Origin: Chryseobacterium sp. JM1 | GTDB taxonomy: Bacteria > Bacteroidota > Bacteroidia > Flavobacteriales > Weeksellaceae | Length of the DNA stretch: 64,000 nt | Direction of reading: 5' to 3' | Assembly: GCF_000737715.1 (NCBI RefSeq) | Contig: NZ_JPRN01000005.1 | Location: 248,001 to 312,000, forward strand | In this document: in pieces, positions 43,138 to 51,352 of the stretch | How the letters are laid out: each line of letters opens with the position of its first letter | Position numbering within the stretch: position 1 is the first letter of the stretch | Notes under the pieces: generated by a model | What the model was told of the DNA's origin: nothing | Seen by the model: only the letters and a program-made list of their open reading frames with translations | The model's database searches: none | Program-made: the position numbers and the translations under genes

Positions 43138-44277
43138 TTATTTTGCGATGCTTCTTGAAATCACAATTTTCTGGATTTCAGAAGTTCCTTCATAGATCTG
43201 CGTGATCTTGGCATCTCTCATCATTCTTTCTACGTGGTATTCTTTCACGTATCCGTATCCACCGTGGATCTGTACCGCTTCAATAGTAGTATCCATTGCC
43301 ACCTGAGAAGCGTATAATTTTGCCATAGCTCCACTTTCAGAGATATCTTTACCGGAATCTTTTTCAAATGCAGCTTTGAAACACAGCATTCTTGCCGCCG
43401 TGATCTGAGTAGCCATATCTGCTAATTTGAACGCAATCGCCTGGTGATTGATGATCTCCGTTTTGAACGCTTTTCTTGTTTTAGCATATTTTAAAGCCAG
43501 TTCGTAAGCTCCTGAAGCAATTCCTAAAGCCTGAGAAGCAATACCGATTCTTCCTCCGTTCAATACTGCCATTGCAAAATTGAAGCCGAAACCGTCTTCC
43601 CCGATTCTGTTTTCTTTAGGTACCTTTACATTGTTGAAGATCAAAGAGTGTGTATCACTTCCTCTGATTCCCAATTTGTCTTCTTTTACTCCTACTTCAA
43701 AGCCTTCCCATCCTCTTTCTACGATGAAAGCGTTGATTCCTTTATGTTTTTTCTCAGGATCCGTTTGTGCAATTACGATATAGTAAGAAGCCGTTCCACC
43801 ATTCGTGATCCAGTTTTTAATACCATTTAAAAGGTAGTAATCTCCTTTGTCTTCTGCTGTAGTTTTTTGAGAAGTAGCATCAGAACCTGCTTCAGGCTCA
43901 GATAATGCGAAAGCTCCAATTACCTTTCCGCTTGCAAGAGGTGTAAGGTATTTCACTTTCTGTTCTTCGGAAGCAAATTTTTCAAGACCTGCACATACCA
44001 ATGAGTTGTTTACAGACATTACCACAGCTGCAGAAGCATCTATTTTCGCGATCTCCTCCATGGCCAGAACGTAAGAAACACTGTCCATACCAGCACCTCC
44101 GTATTTAGGATCTACCATCATTCCCAGAAGTCCCATCTCTCCCATTTTCTTTACTTGCTCTGTAGGGAATTTTTGCTCGCGGTCTCTTTCGATAACTTCG
44201 GGTAATAGTTCATTTTGTGCAAAATCTCTTGCAGCCTGCTGAATCATCAGCTGTTCTTCCGATAAATTAAAGTCCAT
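43138..44277 (-). CDS. acyl-CoA dehydrogenase, short-chain type
   Basis: FAD enzyme that introduces the first double bond in fatty-acyl or branched-chain acyl-CoA. 379 residues with KYGGAGMDSVSYVLAMEEIA, AFALSEPEAGSD, NGIKNWITNGG, and the C-terminal QIYEGTSEIQ with catalytic Glu about position 363, the placing found in butyryl-CoA-type enzymes. Upstream of it, in opposite direction, is a long-chain acyl-CoA synthetase gene, so the two probably serve fatty acid breakdown together. The exact chain-length preference is not readable. Confidence 0.95.
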   Translation of the reverse strand: MDFNLSEEQLMIQQAARDFAQNELLPEVIERDREQKFPTEQVKKMGEMGLLGMMVDPKYGGAGMDSVSYVLAMEEIAKIDASAAVVMSVNNSLVCAGLEKFASEEQKVKYLTPLASGKVIGAFALSEPEAGSDATSQKTTAEDKGDYYLLNGIKNWITNGGTASYYIVIAQTDPEKKHKGINAFIVERGWEGFEVGVKEDKLGIRGSDTHSLIFNNVKVPKENRIGEDGFGFNFAMAVLNGGRIGIASQALGIASGAYELALKYAKTRKAFKTEIINHQAIAFKLADMATQITAARMLCFKAAFEKDSGKDISESGAMAKLYASQVAMDTTIEAVQIHGGYGYVKEYHVERMMRDAKITQIYEGTSEIQKIVISRSIAK

Positions 44278-44520
44278 AAAAAATAATAATTAGATAGCCG
44301 TAAATTTACACTTTTTAACGAAATCTGAAAATAGAATTATAAGTTAGAGATGAGAAGTTAGAAGTTAGCGGCAGGTAGTTTCAAATTTTAGCAGTACAAT
44401 AACTGAAAAGCTCCGGATATTATGGCAGGCATTCAATTAATTTTCAATTGGTGATTTCTGATTACTACAATTAAAAAAAATGCTTATATTTAAAATTCTT
44501 TAAAAATTGCTTAAAAAATC

Positions 44521-46299
44521 ATGACGATCAAACGATTATTCGATATTCCACACTACGCTTTAGAAAAATTTCCTAAAACGGATATGTTTGTAACCAAATA
44601 TCAGGGCGAATGGAAAAAAACTTCAACGTTAGAGTTTATCAATCAGGGAAATAAAATATCCAGGGGACTTTTGAAACTGGGAATAAAACCCGGGGATAAG
44701 ATTGCTCTTATTACTACCAATTCACGTACAGAATGGGCGGTAATGGATTTTGGACTATCTCAGATCGGTGTAGTTTCCGTTCCTGTATATCCGAGTATTT
44801 CTGCTGAAGATTATGAATTCATTTTTAATAATGCTGAAATACAATATTGCTTTGTGTCCGATAAAGAACTTCTGACGAAAGTGATGAAGGTAAAACATAA
44901 TATCCCTTCTTTACAGGGTATTTTCACTTTTGATACCATAAGCGGAGCTGCCAACTGGAGAGAAATTCTGGATCTTGGTGAAGATGATTCCACCCAAATT
45001 GAAGTGGAGGATCTTTCCAATGCGATTAATTCTGAAGATCTTGCAACTATTATTTATACGTCAGGAACTACGGGAAGGCCCAAAGGAGTGATGCTTACCC
45101 ATCATAATATCGTTTCGAATGTTCTGGGTTCAATTCCAAGAATTCCTAAGCGAAAAAGCCTTGATTACAAAGATTCCAGAGCTTTAAGTTTCCTTCCGAT
45201 CTGTCATATTTTTGAAAGAATGCTTTTCTATCTGTATCAGTACAATGGATTTTCCATCTATTTCGCTGAAAGCATTGATAAAATGGGGGAAAACATCAAA
45301 GAAGTGAAGCCTCACTATATGACTGTGGTACCAAGACTGGTAGAAAAAGTATACGATAAGATCTACAATACAGGTTCTTCTGCGGGAGGCCTGAAATCTA
45401 AAATATTCTTCTGGGCTTTAAATCTGATCAGCAAAAAGAAAACCATCTCGAAACCATCCGGACTGCAGGAAATCATTGCCGACAAGTTGGTATTTTCCAA
45501 GTGGAGAGAAGGTATGGGTGGAGAAATCGTAACCCTGGTTTCCGGTTCTGCCGCCTTGTCTACCAGACTGAATATGATGTTCCAGAATGCCGGAATTCCT
45601 ATTCTGGAAGGCTACGGACTGACAGAAACGTCTCCGGTAATTGCTGTTAACAGTTTTGAGAAAATGAAGGTAGGAACCGTTGGTGCACCATTGGATAACT
45701 TACAGGTGAAGATCCAGGAAGATGGTGAAATTACAGTAAAAGGACCTTCTATTTTCAAAGGCTATTTTAAAGCTGAAGATATGACTAAAGAAGCTTTTAC
45801 AGAAGACGGATTCTTTAAAACAGGAGATATCGGACATATTGATGCGGAAGGATTCCTTCAGATCACTGACCGTAAAAAAGAAATGTTCAAAACATCGGGA
45901 GGAAAGTATATCGCCCCACAAACCATTGAAAACCAAGCAAAAGCTTCAAAATTTATAGAACAGATCATGGTGGTAGGTGACGGAGAAAAAATGCCGTGTG
46001 CCTTAGTACAGCCTGATTTTGAGTTTGCTAAAAACTGGGCGATGAGGAACAACCTGAATATCGGTTCTACTCCGGCAGAAATCGCCAAAAGCCCTGAATT
46101 AAAAGAAAGAATTGAAAAGGAAATAGAAGGTATTAACGAACACCTCGGCAACTGGGAAAAAATCAAAAGAATCGAGCTTACCCCTGAAGTTTGGGCCATC
46201 GAAACAGGACTTCTGACACCTACTTTAAAGCTGAAAAGAAAAGCGGTTAAAGAAAAATTCATGGATCTCTACAATAAAATGTATGAACATCACAATTAA
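44521..46299 (+). CDS. long-chain fatty acid-CoA ligase (AMP-binding)
   Basis: Activates fatty acids to acyl-CoA through an acyl-adenylate. Motifs TSGTTGRPKG (P-loop-like A3), GYGLTETSP (A5), TGDIGHIDAEGFLQITDRKKE (A7-A8) and KTSGGKYIAPQTIEN (near the catalytic Lys region). 592 residues, the long-chain AMP-forming size found across Bacteroidetes. Divergent to the acyl-CoA dehydrogenase across a 243-base region, which fits joint regulation. Terminator behind it. Confidence 0.94.
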   Translation: MTIKRLFDIPHYALEKFPKTDMFVTKYQGEWKKTSTLEFINQGNKISRGLLKLGIKPGDKIALITTNSRTEWAVMDFGLSQIGVVSVPVYPSISAEDYEFIFNNAEIQYCFVSDKELLTKVMKVKHNIPSLQGIFTFDTISGAANWREILDLGEDDSTQIEVEDLSNAINSEDLATIIYTSGTTGRPKGVMLTHHNIVSNVLGSIPRIPKRKSLDYKDSRALSFLPICHIFERMLFYLYQYNGFSIYFAESIDKMGENIKEVKPHYMTVVPRLVEKVYDKIYNTGSSAGGLKSKIFFWALNLISKKKTISKPSGLQEIIADKLVFSKWREGMGGEIVTLVSGSAALSTRLNMMFQNAGIPILEGYGLTETSPVIAVNSFEKMKVGTVGAPLDNLQVKIQEDGEITVKGPSIFKGYFKAEDMTKEAFTEDGFFKTGDIGHIDAEGFLQITDRKKEMFKTSGGKYIAPQTIENQAKASKFIEQIMVVGDGEKMPCALVQPDFEFAKNWAMRNNLNIGSTPAEIAKSPELKERIEKEIEGINEHLGNWEKIKRIELTPEVWAIETGLLTPTLKLKRKAVKEKFMDLYNKMYEHHN

Positions 46300-46309
46300 A
46301 AATACAATG

Positions 46310-46337
46310 AGCTGTTTCAAATGAGGCAGCTTTTTTT
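46310..46337 (+). terminator. terminator of the acyl-CoA ligase gene
   Basis: Stem 46310-46317 with 46324-46331 (outer AGCTG/CAGCT plus wobble pairs) followed by a seven-base T-run. Confidence 0.78.
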
Positions 46338-46351
46338 ATGTTTTATGTTTT

Positions 46352-46398
46352 GGCTAAAGCCTTTGATGTTTACCATTAAAAAACGGGCTAAAGCGCGT
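46352..46398. repeat. two-palindrome element (GGCTAAAGCC and ACGGGCTAAAGCGCGT)
   Basis: A small palindrome at 46352-46361 and a larger one at 46383-46398 (one mismatch) share the core GGCTAAAGC, 21 bases apart. Such twin palindromes recur between genes in Flavobacteriia in my recollection; here only one copy is visible. No coding potential. Confidence 0.5.
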
Positions 46399-46460
46399 CC
46401 TTATTGAATATTATTATAAATTAAGTATTTCAGAGCAGACTATTAAACCATTAAACACAA

Positions 46461-46490
46461 AAAAAGTGCTTCATTGCTGAAGCACTTTTT
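46461..46490 (-). terminator. terminator of the nif3/zinc-ribbon-like operon
   Basis: Perfect 13-pair stem (46461-46473 / 46478-46490), TTGC loop; on the minus strand it ends in a T-run. Confidence 0.92.
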
Positions 46491-46508
46491 ATATGGTTTG
46501 AATTGTAA

Positions 46509-47285
46509 TTAAAATTTAATTACAGATTTCATTCTGTCGTTTTCTTCCATTACCAATTCGTCATCAACCAGGATTTTTCCTGAATGCTCATCGATAATAA
46601 TTTTCTTTCTCTGAGCGATTTCCATCTGCTTCTGAGGAGGAATTGTGAAGAATGAACCTTTCGGTGCTCCTCTTTCTAATCCTACTACAGCAAGTCCGTT
46701 GATAGAGCTCTTTCTGATTCTGTTATATGAAGCCAGTAATCTTTCGTCGATCTTACCTGCATACTCTTTAGACTGCTCTATTAAGTACTCTTCTTCTTTT
46801 TGAGTTTCAGATACAAGACCATCCAATTCTTCTTTTTTGAATTTTAAATGGTTCTTAAGATCTTCTATTTTACTGTTAAGTTCGCTTAAAGTTTCATTTT
46901 TGTGAGCAATTTTAGCTCCGAATTCTTTAATTCTTTTTTCAGCAAGCTGAATTTCAAGATCCTGGAATTCCATTTCTTTTCCTAATGCTTCAAACTCTTT
47001 ATTGTTTCTTACGTTATCCTGCTGAGATTTGTATTTTTCAATTAAAGTTTTTGCATGGTTAATCACTTCATGCTTAGTTTTGATCTGATCGTCCTGATCT
47101 TTGATGTCTGCATGAAATTTTTCAGCTCTTTTTTCAAGTCCTTCAATCTCAATTTCAAGATCTTCAACTTCAATTGGCAATTCTCCTCTGGTATTTCGGA
47201 TTTCATCCAATCTTGAATCAATGATCTGCAAATCGTATAAAGCTCTTAATTTTTCTTCAACTGAAATATCGTTGGTTTTTGCCAT
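46509..47285 (-). CDS. coiled-coil protein of the C4-type zinc-ribbon family, zinc cysteines absent
   Basis: 258 residues, mostly a long antiparallel coiled coil (about 10-185), then the small C-terminal ribbon-like domain (about 195-245: GLERGAPKGSFFTIPPQKQMEI, KKIIIDEHSGKILVDDEL). In the parent family this ribbon has two CxxC pairs; here the places read GAPKGS and DEHSGK, and the protein has no Cys there. So the fold is kept without the metal site, as far as I know a Bacteroidetes habit. Two bases after the nif3-like gene, a pairing seen widely. Function unknown. Confidence 0.88.
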   Translation of the reverse strand: MAKTNDISVEEKLRALYDLQIIDSRLDEIRNTRGELPIEVEDLEIEIEGLEKRAEKFHADIKDQDDQIKTKHEVINHAKTLIEKYKSQQDNVRNNKEFEALGKEMEFQDLEIQLAEKRIKEFGAKIAHKNETLSELNSKIEDLKNHLKFKKEELDGLVSETQKEEEYLIEQSKEYAGKIDERLLASYNRIRKSSINGLAVVGLERGAPKGSFFTIPPQKQMEIAQRKKIIIDEHSGKILVDDELVMEENDRMKSVIKF

Positions 47286-47287
47286 AT

Positions 47288-48385
47288 TTAAATGAAATAA
47301 TTTACTGGGTTTGTTTTTTCAATAGATTTTGAAATTGCAAATGTACTAAATTTTTGTGATAAAATTTCAAATAATTGTTGAGTTACAAATTGTTCTGATT
47401 CATAATGGCCTATGTCACAGATCATCATTTTGGATTCTGCCAGAAAATAGTCGTGGTATTTAATATCTCCGGTGACGTAAGCATCACATTTCTGGGACAA
47501 AGCAGCCTTGATTCCGCTTGCACCTGATCCGCCAAGAACCCCTACTCTTTTGATTTTTTTGCCCGTAAGATCAGAATGTTTAATCAATTCCAGCCCGAAT
47601 TTTTCTTTTACAAACTTTAAAAAATCCTGTTCCTCCATTTCTTCTTCCAAATCCCCATACATCCCCAAACCTGTATGCTGGTTATTGTTCTCCAACTGAT
47701 AAATCTGATGAGCGACTTCTTCGTAAGGATGCGCTGCCTTCATGGCTGAAATGATTCTCCCCTGTTTGTACCCTTCAAAAATCACAGAAATCATATCTTC
47801 ATCAGCGTTTTCACGAACATCCTGCTGTCCCGAAAATGGATTTGAGCCTTCTGTTGGTCTGAATGTTCCTTTTCCGTTGAGGGTGAAGCTGCATTCATCA
47901 TAAAAGCCTATGTTTCCGGCTCCTGCAGAAAAAAGCGCTTCTTTCACCTGCTCAGACTGGTCTTTCGGCACAAAAACCGCCAGTTGTTTTAAATTGTTTT
48001 TTTTAGGCTGAAGAATTTTCAGGTCTTTTAATCCCAACTGGCTGCAGATTCCATGATTGACTCCAAAGAAATCATTATCAAATGCCGTATGGATGGCGTA
48101 GATGGCAATTTTATTTTCAATAGCTTTTAATACAGCTCTTTCTACATAATTCTTTCCCGTAAGCGATTTTAATCCTGAAAAAATAATAGGATGAAAACAT
48201 ACGATCAGATTACAGTTTTTCTGAATAGCCTCATCCACAACATTCTCCAGAGCATCGTGGCAAACCAGTATCCCACTTACATTCCGGTCCGGCACTCCGC
48301 ACAACAATCCTACATTGTCAAAATCTTCTGCCTGCTGCAGTGGAATGCGCTGTTCTATTTTTGAAATTACTTCGCTTATTGTCAT
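47288..48385 (-). CDS. Nif3-like dinuclear metal center protein
   Basis: 365 residues, the long form: Nif3 N- and C-terminal halves that together bind two metals, with an inserted domain (about 130-235) of the YqfO/PII-like kind. Metal motifs: CFHPIIFSG (near 63-71), HTAFDND (98-104) and CDIGHYESEQF near 325-335. Proposed as GTP cyclohydrolase-like or hydrolase; no firm physiological role. It is the first gene of an operon with the zinc-ribbon-like protein. Confidence 0.9.
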   Translation of the reverse strand: MTISEVISKIEQRIPLQQAEDFDNVGLLCGVPDRNVSGILVCHDALENVVDEAIQKNCNLIVCFHPIIFSGLKSLTGKNYVERAVLKAIENKIAIYAIHTAFDNDFFGVNHGICSQLGLKDLKILQPKKNNLKQLAVFVPKDQSEQVKEALFSAGAGNIGFYDECSFTLNGKGTFRPTEGSNPFSGQQDVRENADEDMISVIFEGYKQGRIISAMKAAHPYEEVAHQIYQLENNNQHTGLGMYGDLEEEMEEQDFLKFVKEKFGLELIKHSDLTGKKIKRVGVLGGSGASGIKAALSQKCDAYVTGDIKYHDYFLAESKMMICDIGHYESEQFVTQQLFEILSQKFSTFAISKSIEKTNPVNYFI

Positions 48386-48446
48386 TTTATTCTGTATGTT
48401 TGCTACGAAAATAACGATAATTTGTTAATTTTAAAAAACATTACAA

Positions 48447-49274
48447 ATGGAAAGAGAACATAATCTTGTTCCTGAAGACAAGCTTTGGAAAAGGTTTCTT
48501 TACAGGGTCATCTACCGTGCCGACACCAGACTCGGGAAGTTATTTGACATTACATTATTATCTCTGATCCTGATAAGTACAGCCATTATTATGATGGAAA
48601 GCGTACCTCAACTCGACAAAAAATTTCACAGAACTTTTCTGATCCTTGAATGGATTATTTCCATTTTCTTCACGGTTGAATACTGGATGCGTATCAGTGT
48701 GGTAAAGAATAAGAAAAACTATATTTTTAGTTTTTTCGGAATCATCGATTTTTTGGCACTGGTTCCTTTCTTCCTCAGCTTTTTCTTTCCGGTGACTAAA
48801 TACTTTCTGATTTTCAGAATGCTGAGAATGCTGAGGGTTTTCAGAATTTTCAATCTTCTGGATTTTATGAACGACGGTTACCTCATCGTAAGGGCCTTAA
48901 AACACAGTTCCAGAAAGATCTATATTTTCCTTTTATTCCTGATTATTTTTTCCGTGATCGTGGGTTCCCTGATGTTTATGGTGGAAGGCGGAAGACCTGG
49001 TTTTGAAACCATTCCGCAGTCTATTTACTGGGCCGTAGTTACCGTGACCACTGTAGGGTATGGAGACGTCTCTCCTATTACACCGATGGGTAAATTCTTT
49101 GCCGTTATTCTGATGCTGGCAGGTTATTCCATCATCGCCGTTCCTACGGGAATCGTTACTGCCGAAATGCGGAATAAAAGACAGAATCTGGAAAAGATCT
49201 GCGAGCAGTGCGGCAATGAAGATATTGATGATGACGCAAGATACTGCAAACAGTGTGGCAAGAAATTAGCTTAG
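48447..49274 (+). CDS. voltage-gated-type potassium channel with C-terminal zinc ribbon
   Basis: 275 residues with six membrane segments. S4 has regularly spaced arginines (R124, R127, R130, R133 in FRMLRMLRVFRIF), the pore helix and selectivity filter read TTVGYGD (201-207), so it is a Kv-like K+ channel subunit, tetrameric in known cases. After S6 comes a short helix and a ribbon with four cysteines, CEQCG and CKQCG (C252, C255, C267, C270), which probably binds zinc in the cytoplasm. No nucleotide-binding domain. A 52-residue membrane protein gene follows after 45 bases. Confidence 0.94.
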   Translation: MEREHNLVPEDKLWKRFLYRVIYRADTRLGKLFDITLLSLILISTAIIMMESVPQLDKKFHRTFLILEWIISIFFTVEYWMRISVVKNKKNYIFSFFGIIDFLALVPFFLSFFFPVTKYFLIFRMLRMLRVFRIFNLLDFMNDGYLIVRALKHSSRKIYIFLLFLIIFSVIVGSLMFMVEGGRPGFETIPQSIYWAVVTVTTVGYGDVSPITPMGKFFAVILMLAGYSIIAVPTGIVTAEMRNKRQNLEKICEQCGNEDIDDDARYCKQCGKKLA

Positions 49275-49309
49275 TATTTGGTATTGATATTAATCTATTA
49301 ACCAAATAC
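49274..49309. repeat. 9-base inverted repeat between the K+ channel and the small membrane protein
   Basis: Arms GTATTTGGT (49274-49282) and ACCAAATAC (49301-49309) are exact reverse complements; the right arm ends 10 bases before the small ORF's ATG and the left arm overlaps the end of the channel stop region. Possible mRNA hairpin or operator; no T-run. Confidence 0.4.
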
Positions 49310-49319
49310 CACAAAAATC

Positions 49320-49478
49320 ATGGAACCACAAAAGAAAAATAAGCCCAATAGCTTGGTCATTATCCTTTTTTCATTAATTGTATTAATGATCATTATCTAT
49401 TTTATCCTTGTTATGTTTTTCCCAACCCTCTTTGAACATATGACTACAGGTGATATACAGTCGGTACCTAATAAATGA
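49320..49478 (+). CDS. 52-residue single-span membrane protein downstream of the K+ channel
   Basis: The frame ATG 49320 to TGA 49476-49478 codes a basic N-terminus (MEPQKKNKPNS), one long hydrophobic segment (about 12-34, LVIILFSLIVLMIIIYFILVM) and a short C-terminus (FFPTLFEHMTTGDIQSVPNK). The charge pattern predicts the N-terminus inside. It follows the K+ channel gene on the same strand with 45 bases between and shares its terminator. I know no family; it could be a channel accessory subunit or an independent small membrane protein. Confidence 0.62.
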   Translation: MEPQKKNKPNSLVIILFSLIVLMIIIYFILVMFFPTLFEHMTTGDIQSVPNK

Positions 49479-49507
49479 TGGATAATGAGTGATGGGTAAT
49501 GAGTAAT

Positions 49508-49538
49508 ATAAAAAGACGGCATTAGCCGTCTTTTTTTT
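49508..49538. terminator. bidirectional terminator after the K+ channel unit
   Basis: Perfect 10-pair stem (49511-49520 / 49525-49534), ATTA loop, T-run to 49538; also suits the convergent T9SS gene at 49561. Confidence 0.92.
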
Positions 49539-49560
49539 GTAGTGTTATGATTTTTTCTTT

Positions 49561-51153
49561 CTATTTTTTAATGGCTTTAATGCTTTGCTTAGAACCATCT
49601 TTCATATTCAGGGTTACAAAATATAATCCCTGTTTCAGATCTCCCAGATGAAGGGCTGAAGAAGGATTATCAATGGTTTTCACCAATCTTCCTGAAACAT
49701 CGGATACGGAAACTGATTTCACAAGGTCTGCTTTTGAGATATTCAGTACCTCTGTGAAAGGATTCGGGTAGGCTTTAATAATATCTTTTGCTTTGAAAAC
49801 TTCAGATGTTGACAATGACGCAGTTTCCACCTTAAAATTATCTACAAAGAATTCATAGTCTTCGGGATCATCTGCAGTTCCGTCAGATCCGTAAAATGCA
49901 AAGATGGTATTCGCTCCTGTGTAAGAAGTCAGATTATAAGAATAGGTAGTAGAAGTATTGGTTGGTCCATTTGCCGCATCCCAGGTCTGAAGAATCATCC
50001 AGGTGCTTCCTCCATCTCCTGATACCAGAAACTGAACAACATCATCAGATCCCATATTGGATGCTGAAGTATCTAAAAACGCAGTAACTCCATAGTCAAA
50101 CTTAACTCTGTAGCCTCCTGCTGACAGATCGAAAGGTACTGTTTTCAGCCATCCTGCGTTACCTGTATAGTAAAGATTAATCTTAGCAGAATTGTTACCG
50201 TCATCAGCGTTCAGGAAGTCTCCATCATACCATAATTCATCGGTATCATCAGGGCCCGTAGCAGGATCTCCTCCTGAAGCCAGCTCCCAGCAGTTGCCCG
50301 GGAATGCTGCAAAATCATTGATATAAGCTACTGTGGGCGCTACAGTGGCACATGCGGTTGTAAATGATGTTCCTACAGACCATGCACTTTTATCGGAAGC
50401 ACTGCATACGGATCTTACCCATACGTGGTAGGTAGTGGCAGGAGAAAGTGAGGATAATGATGCACTGAGAGCAGATGTTCCTACACTTCCTGTAGCTGTA
50501 GTCGTACCTGTAGGTCCTGTACTGGTGTCAGAATGATAATATTCATAACCTACACCCACGGTGCTCGTAGGAGCTGTCCAGGAAATAGATGCTGAGTTTG
50601 AAGTAATTGTGCTTGAAGATAAATTACCTGGTGAAAGACAGCTTGGAGCTGCACCGATGACCACTGTATAATCATGCGCTTCTCCATAACCGAAGGTATT
50701 GCAGGGCTCCGGCTGACTGGAATAGCGGTCTCCTACCCGCATTCTGTAAGTTCCCGGTGTAGCGGTCAAAGGAATACTGATTGTTCCATTGGTAACTGAA
50801 TTGGTATCCGGGCCTGTACTGGCGGCTTCAGCAACCAATTCAGGAGCTGTATCATCAAAGGTTCCGTTGTTATCAAAATCAATCCAGACTCTGACATTCT
50901 GCTGAGAATAGCCGTGGGAGATAGAAAATGCATAATTAACACCTGCATTCATATTGATGGTCTGCGTGGTATAATCTCCGTACGCTCCCTGGGAGCAACC
51001 TGTATCCAAATGGCTAAATCCGGCTGCCGGAATCGTAAAGCTGTCAATCACGTCTCCTCCATCGCAACCGCTCGAAAACTCAGGGATACAATAGGTCTGC
51101 GCAAATACAGATGCGCTAATCATTAACAGATTCGCAAGTAAAATCTTTTTCAT
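49561..51153 (-). CDS. T9SS type A protein with GEVED and fibronectin type III domains
   Basis: 530 residues. Signal peptide 1-18 (LLANLLMISASVFAQ); N-terminal cysteine-bearing part and GEVED-type domain (about 20-170: VRVWIDFDNNGTFDD, TYRMRVGDR, GEAHDYTVVIG); fibronectin type III domain (about 172-265, SISWTAP, YHVWVRSVC); a jelly-roll/MAM-like part (about 275-440, WELASGGDPATGPDD); sorting domain (KAYPNPFTEVLNIS to SIKAIKK). No catalytic motif seen. Exported by T9SS; binding or structural role likely. Its sorting domain is nearly the same as that of the next gene. Confidence 0.88.
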   Translation of the reverse strand: MKKILLANLLMISASVFAQTYCIPEFSSGCDGGDVIDSFTIPAAGFSHLDTGCSQGAYGDYTTQTINMNAGVNYAFSISHGYSQQNVRVWIDFDNNGTFDDTAPELVAEAASTGPDTNSVTNGTISIPLTATPGTYRMRVGDRYSSQPEPCNTFGYGEAHDYTVVIGAAPSCLSPGNLSSSTITSNSASISWTAPTSTVGVGYEYYHSDTSTGPTGTTTATGSVGTSALSASLSSLSPATTYHVWVRSVCSASDKSAWSVGTSFTTACATVAPTVAYINDFAAFPGNCWELASGGDPATGPDDTDELWYDGDFLNADDGNNSAKINLYYTGNAGWLKTVPFDLSAGGYRVKFDYGVTAFLDTSASNMGSDDVVQFLVSGDGGSTWMILQTWDAANGPTNTSTTYSYNLTSYTGANTIFAFYGSDGTADDPEDYEFFVDNFKVETASLSTSEVFKAKDIIKAYPNPFTEVLNISKADLVKSVSVSDVSGRLVKTIDNPSSALHLGDLKQGLYFVTLNMKDGSKQSIKAIKK

Positions 51154-51297
51154 GTAATATTTTTTTATGGTATTCGCTAATTTAATAAAAAAAACACAAC
51201 ATAATCATTTTTTAAATTTAAAAAATAATACTTTTAACAAATATCATTCATTATTGAATTATTATTCTTTTTAACTGATCTTATTCAACAGTTATCA

Positions 51298-51328
51298 TCA
51301 AAAAAGCAGCAGCCTTTCGGCTGCTGCT
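51298..51328 (-). terminator. terminator of the 1033-residue T9SS protein gene
   Basis: Perfect 10-pair GC-rich stem (51305-51314 / 51319-51328), TTTC loop, with T-run next on the minus strand. Confidence 0.92.
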
Positions 51329-51352
51329 CTATAGAATATGGTCAATAAAATT

